From an uncultured Opitutales bacterium (GTDB lineage Bacteria; Verrucomicrobiota; Verrucomicrobiia; Opitutales; UBA2995): 45,141 bases of DNA. The position numbers and the translations under genes were made by a program. Below, piece after piece: positions 42,862 through 45,141 of the stretch. The notes under the pieces were generated by a model. That model saw only the letters and a program-made list of their open reading frames with translations. It searched no databases and was not told the origin of the DNA. The DNA is taken from assembly GCA_938075565.1 (NCBI GenBank), contig CALJGU010000331.1, positions 1 through 45,141 of the forward strand, read 5' to 3'. Numbering within the stretch: position 1 is the first letter of the stretch; each line of letters opens with the position of its first letter.

Positions 42862-45051
42862 TCAGTTTGCTGCAGTTACCTCCGGGTGAGTCGACTTATG
42901 CTGGAACGATTCGCTTAACACGACCTGCTTGATCAAAGCCTTCATGCGGTAGTCGTCGTTGTTGATGGCTTCGACCATCTGATTGATGGAAGCGGTATCG
43001 GCGACGCCGGTTTCTCGACCGAGAGAGAAGGAAAGCAGGTGGGTGGCAAAGGCGCGGGCGAAGCGATCTTTCTCAGCGAGGATAGCGTCCTTGAATTCGA
43101 CGATGTCGTCAAAGGGATGTTTGTTGAAAAGGACTCCTGTGGAATCAACTTCCCGAGCATTGTCATAGAGATCGCGCCACTTGCCGGTGGGACCATAGTT
43201 TTCCAAAGCGAAGCCGAGAGCATCGATGCGTTTGTGGCAGCCGGCACACTCCACTCGCTCACGGTGAGCAGCGAAACGTTCGCGTAAGGTGAGGTCGGCT
43301 ACCTCTGGAGCTTCCTCAACTTCTTTGAGTGGGGGCACATCAGCCGGAGGGGGTTCTGGTGGATCATTGAAGATAACCGATGCAAGCCACGCGCCTCGAG
43401 TGATGGGTTGGGTCCGCGTGGGATTCGAGGTCATGGTCATGACCGCCGCGTTGGTGATGATGCCACCTTCCCGTCGGTCAAGCAATGGTACCCGTGTAAA
43501 GGGTACGGCGGTGGGACTTTTCCTGTTTGGCAGAGGCTCTCCGAGATACCATGCGTCCAGAATGTTGCTTCGATAGCTGAAGTCCGAATCGATCAATTCC
43601 AAGATGGATCGATTCTCTACCAGTATGGTTTCGAAGAGCAACAACGGCTCCAACATCATGTGAATGCTCACTCTGAATTTGGCGAAATAAAAGTCGGGGA
43701 ATTTTTCTCGGTCAGGTACAGAGGATATAATGCGTTCCAGTTGCAGCCATTGAGATGGAAAGCTATCGCAGAAGCGTTTGACCTTTTTATCGATCAACAT
43801 GCGATCGACTTGTTGGGCAAGTATCTTGGGCTCGCTGAGATGTCCCATGGCTGCCAGGTCGAGGAGTTCCTCATCCGGAATACTTCCCCAGAGGAAAAAT
43901 GAAAGGCGCGAGGCCAGTTCGTAGTCACTGATTCGTTCCGAACTGTTTTCAGAACTGGCGCGATCGTAGAGGTAAAGAAAGCGGGGAGAAGCCAGGACGG
44001 CGGAGGCCACTTCTTTCATGCTGTCGGTGAAGCTGGCACCTGATGCGATCTGCTCGTTCGCGTAATTTGAGTAGCGGTCCAACAAGGTGGTGGAAACTGG
44101 TTGTCGAAAAGCTCGACTGAGGAATGTCTTCAACCGCTGTTTCACCACCACTTCTATAGATGCCTCGGAATTCGGCTCGGCGAATAACTCGTCCCAGACC
44201 CCGCAGGTAGTTTCGTTGAAGTCATGACTCTCAACAATGGACCTGCTTAGCTGCAAAAACGATTCGAGTAGGAGTGGAGAAAGGGAGAGGTGATCGGCCC
44301 GGTTATCAAAGCCATGTTCGGCTCGTAGGTCCTGTGGAAATGGTGTAACTCCAGCCAGACGTTTGCCGATCAGCTGAGATTTGCCAAGTGGGCGACTTCC
44401 AGCCTTCAGCTCCTGCGGCATGGCACCGGAGGCTGGTTGAAAGTAATTTTCATGCTCGCGCATCATTCGCTCAGGCAGGGCAAACACCTCTACCTTCAGA
44501 TCGAAGAGATCTTGCACGGCATTGCTGTATTGAAAGCGATTCATCCGCCGGATTGGAGTCGCGGGAAATTCCTTGTTCACCGCGATGGCGGTCTCGAGCA
44601 GTGAGTTCAGGTATGAGAGAAGCTCGGTGCGAGTGGCGTCTTCCAGTGGTTCTTCCTCCTCGGGTGGCATTTCCTCGAAGTCGAGGACATCGATCATATC
44701 CTGAAGCAATTCCGGGTGATTGATCAGATCGCTACTCGAACTCAACTTCGTCAAGTCCACGTCCCCTTTGATCTTCTCCTTCGCTCCGTGGCACTTCACA
44801 CAGTTCTGCTCAAAGGTCGAATGGACCAGCCCTTTGAAAATGTCTTTGCTCGCCTGCAATGAGTAGGTACATACGAACAGTGCGCCTATGAGAGATGTCA
44901 GGCGCCATCGTTGGATGGCAAAGCACACTGGAGTCTGAAGTTTCAATGGGGTAGGTCCTTGAAGTAGGCTTCTAGTTTCTTCCAGTTTGGATGGCCTCTT
45001 CAATCCTTTTTTAGACTTCAGATCACTCCTCGAGCAGATGTGCTTGCCCAA
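42862..45051 (-). CDS. DUF1587/DUF1595/DUF1592/DUF1588/DUF1585 cytochrome c-like protein
   Basis: Secreted protein of up to 729 residues. The true signal peptide is near residues 50-68 (RWRLTSLIGALFVCTYSLQA), so the annotated start may be too far upstream, although no internal ATG fits well. A cytochrome c-type motif CVKCH lies at residues 84-88. The domains follow in order: DUF1587 (about 170-235), DUF1595 (about 310-375), DUF1592 (about 385-510), DUF1588 (about 535-640, with CAGCHKRIDALGFALENYG) and DUF1585 (about 660-725). The reaction is unknown; a role in surface electron transfer or glycan oxidation has been suggested for related proteins. The usual DUF1552 partner is not adjacent. Confidence 0.92.
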   Translation of the reverse strand: MGKHICSRSDLKSKKGLKRPSKLEETRSLLQGPTPLKLQTPVCFAIQRWRLTSLIGALFVCTYSLQASKDIFKGLVHSTFEQNCVKCHGAKEKIKGDVDLTKLSSSSDLINHPELLQDMIDVLDFEEMPPEEEEPLEDATRTELLSYLNSLLETAIAVNKEFPATPIRRMNRFQYSNAVQDLFDLKVEVFALPERMMREHENYFQPASGAMPQELKAGSRPLGKSQLIGKRLAGVTPFPQDLRAEHGFDNRADHLSLSPLLLESFLQLSRSIVESHDFNETTCGVWDELFAEPNSEASIEVVVKQRLKTFLSRAFRQPVSTTLLDRYSNYANEQIASGASFTDSMKEVASAVLASPRFLYLYDRASSENSSERISDYELASRLSFFLWGSIPDEELLDLAAMGHLSEPKILAQQVDRMLIDKKVKRFCDSFPSQWLQLERIISSVPDREKFPDFYFAKFRVSIHMMLEPLLLFETILVENRSILELIDSDFSYRSNILDAWYLGEPLPNRKSPTAVPFTRVPLLDRREGGIITNAAVMTMTSNPTRTQPITRGAWLASVIFNDPPEPPPADVPPLKEVEEAPEVADLTLRERFAAHRERVECAGCHKRIDALGFALENYGPTGKWRDLYDNAREVDSTGVLFNKHPFDDIVEFKDAILAEKDRFARAFATHLLSFSLGRETGVADTASINQMVEAINNDDYRMKALIKQVVLSESFQHKSTHPEVTAAN

Positions 45052-45141
45052 ATCTTACCTTGCTCATTCTTTTCAGTAGAAGTTCAGAATACTTAAAGTG
45101 TTTGGTTGATTCGGCCAACATACAAGAATCACAGCTGGCTT

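Overview
The window looks like a chromosomal segment from a heterotrophic, probably marine, member of the Planctomycetota-Verrucomicrobiota-Lentisphaerota group, most likely Verrucomicrobiota. This is inferred from gene content and not from a marker gene. It holds seven secreted Cys-type sulfatases, a PSCyt1/DUF1549/DUF1553 protein paired with DUF1501, a DUF1552 protein, a DUF1587/1592/1588 cytochrome-like protein, and an ECF sigma/FecR pair of the kind common in these phyla. No rRNA, tRNA, CRISPR array, insertion sequence or phage gene was seen.

Region 1 (1-6491, + strand) is a urea ABC transporter: urtA (5' end outside the window), a strong intrinsic terminator, then urtB, urtC, urtD and urtE, followed by a LysR regulator. 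Region 2 (6569-8315) has a Tat-targeted aldo/keto reductase and a divergent DoxX-like membrane protein. Region 3 (8348-13719) is a two-gene unit of a PSCyt1/DUF1549/DUF1553 protein and a DUF1501 protein, with a divergent regulator of unusual architecture (IclR effector domain fused to an AraC DNA-binding domain). Region 4 (13759-16037) contains two head-to-head gene remnants and an EF-hand alpha/beta-hydrolase.

Region 5 (27627 down to 16101, - strand) is a tightly spaced run of eight genes: DUF1552, three sulfatases, a GH117/GH43-like beta-propeller glycosidase, and three more sulfatases. Every product has a Tat, Sec or lipoprotein signal, so this is probably a periplasmic or surface desulfation and hydrolysis pathway for a sulfated algal glycan. 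No SusC/D, TonB receptor or formylglycine-generating enzyme is in the window. Region 6 (27628-28391) carries REP-like palindromic repeats and a small membrane protein gene that appears cut by a single amber codon.

Region 7 (28392-41242, - strand) encodes ECF sigma, FecR-like anti-sigma, an RND permease, an EF-hand sulfatase, an RND adaptor, a second RND permease and a PepSY membrane protein. Region 8 (41389-45051) has a secreted neutral-ceramidase-like protein facing a DUF1587/1592/1588 cytochrome-like protein. Many start codons here lack a clear Shine-Dalgarno sequence, so several starts are chosen on signal peptides and gene spacing.
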